Shown in pieces: positions 5,790-6,168 of a stretch of 6,168 bases of DNA. Below the pieces are notes generated by a model, which saw nothing but the letters and a program-made list of their open reading frames with translations, searched no databases and was not told the origin of the DNA. This DNA comes from Erythrobacter sp. (lineage in GTDB: Bacteria; Pseudomonadota; Alphaproteobacteria; Sphingomonadales; Sphingomonadaceae). The stretch is taken from positions 1-6,168 of the forward strand of contig JABSPI010000252.1 of NCBI GenBank assembly GCA_013214365.1. Reading direction: 5' to 3'. How positions within the stretch are numbered: the first letter of the stretch is position 1; each line of letters opens with the position of its first letter. Made by a program: the position numbers and the translations under genes.

Positions 5790-6168
5790 CTGAGGCTGCT
5801 CTCACGCTCGATGCGCGCATTGCCGCGCAATTGGATGCACCGATTGATCCGGCGGTGCGCGGCTTTGCCGAAGCTCTGGCCGAGGCGGCGGGGGCGCAGG
5901 CAGTGCTGTTCTACGGCTCCAATTTGCGCACCGGCCTGCTCGAAGGCGTGCTCGATTTCTATGTCTTGCTGCCGGGTGAGGAGACGCTGCGGATCTGGCC
6001 CAAAGTGAGCTATCACGAACGCGAGGACGGGGAGCGCACCTTGCGCGCCAAGGTTGCGACGATGACGCTGTCCACCTTTGCCAAGGCGGCCTCGGGGACG
6101 CTTACCGACACCACGATCTGGGCCCGGTTTGTGCAACCCTGCGCGCTTGCATGGCAGCGTGATGAGGC
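5786..6168 (+). CDS. Nucleotidyltransferase-fold protein, Tam41-like (3'-partial)
   Basis: Only the first 127 residues are in the window and the frame is still open at the end. The segment AVLFYGSNLRTGLLEGVLDFYVLL (about 39-62) has the nucleotidyltransferase pattern: hydrophobic strand, Gly44-Ser45, then Asp57 in LDF on the next strand. The usual second acid of a DxD is Tyr59. The YGS...LDF pattern and the later TIWARFVQP (about 110-118) recall Tam41, the mitochondrial-type CDP-diacylglycerol synthase, but this is from memory of the family. If right, it would activate a phospholipid with CTP, a sensible partner for the lipid kinase just upstream. The ATG at 5786 is the only canonical start in frame after the kinase stop; no Shine-Dalgarno sequence precedes it. 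Alternatively it is a general nucleotidyltransferase-fold protein of unknown role. That it is a real gene is much surer than the function. Confidence 0.6.
   Translation, partial: MTEAALTLDARIAAQLDAPIDPAVRGFAEALAEAAGAQAVLFYGSNLRTGLLEGVLDFYVLLPGEETLRIWPKVSYHEREDGERTLRAKVATMTLSTFAKAASGTLTDTTIWARFVQPCALAWQRDE

Noticed and set aside
5174..6136. 320-codon minus-strand open frame across the kinase and nucleotidyltransferase
   Set aside because: It spans two genes with clear motifs on the plus strand and has no recognisable domain itself.

Overview
The window is GC-rich, coding-dense bacterial DNA with few introduced stops in the antisense frames. Codon use and the kinds of protein encoded (an exported large-type arylsulfatase, a periplasmic trypsin-like protease with a META domain, a Sel1-repeat protein and a lipid kinase) fit an alphaproteobacterium, most likely a sphingomonad/Erythrobacter-like organism. 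That placement is an inference from protein style and composition, not from a marker gene.

Layout. (1) 15-434 (+): a short Sel1-repeat protein, possibly cut at its 5' end by the window edge. (2) 493-1719 (-): an exported trypsin-family (S1) serine protease with a C-terminal META/HslJ-like domain, convergent with the Sel1 gene. (3) 1720-1935: a divergent intergenic region. (4) 1936-4398 (+): an 820-residue exported Cys-type sulfatase with a C-terminal beta-rich domain. (5) 4399-4660: a 262-base non-coding gap rich in structure: a 12-bp palindrome, a stem-loop flanked by CGGATTG repeats, and five tandem 11-base units all beginning CTG, three of which begin CTGTC like half-sites of a Pho box. 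(6) 4661-5722 (+): a DAGK/LCB5-type lipid kinase. (7) 5786 to the window end (+): the first 127 residues of a nucleotidyltransferase-fold protein with a Tam41-like look, in the same frame as the kinase.

How the genes may work together. The protease and the sulfatase each carry an export signal and probably act in the cell envelope on unrelated substrates; they share only a divergent control region. The lipid kinase and the nucleotidyltransferase-like gene look like a co-transcribed pair. A lipid kinase beside a possible CDP-lipid-forming enzyme suggests phospho-head-group chemistry on diacylglycerol or ceramide. The repeat array upstream of that pair is the most interesting unexplained signal in the window. 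No RNA genes, mobile elements, CRISPR arrays or phage features were seen.
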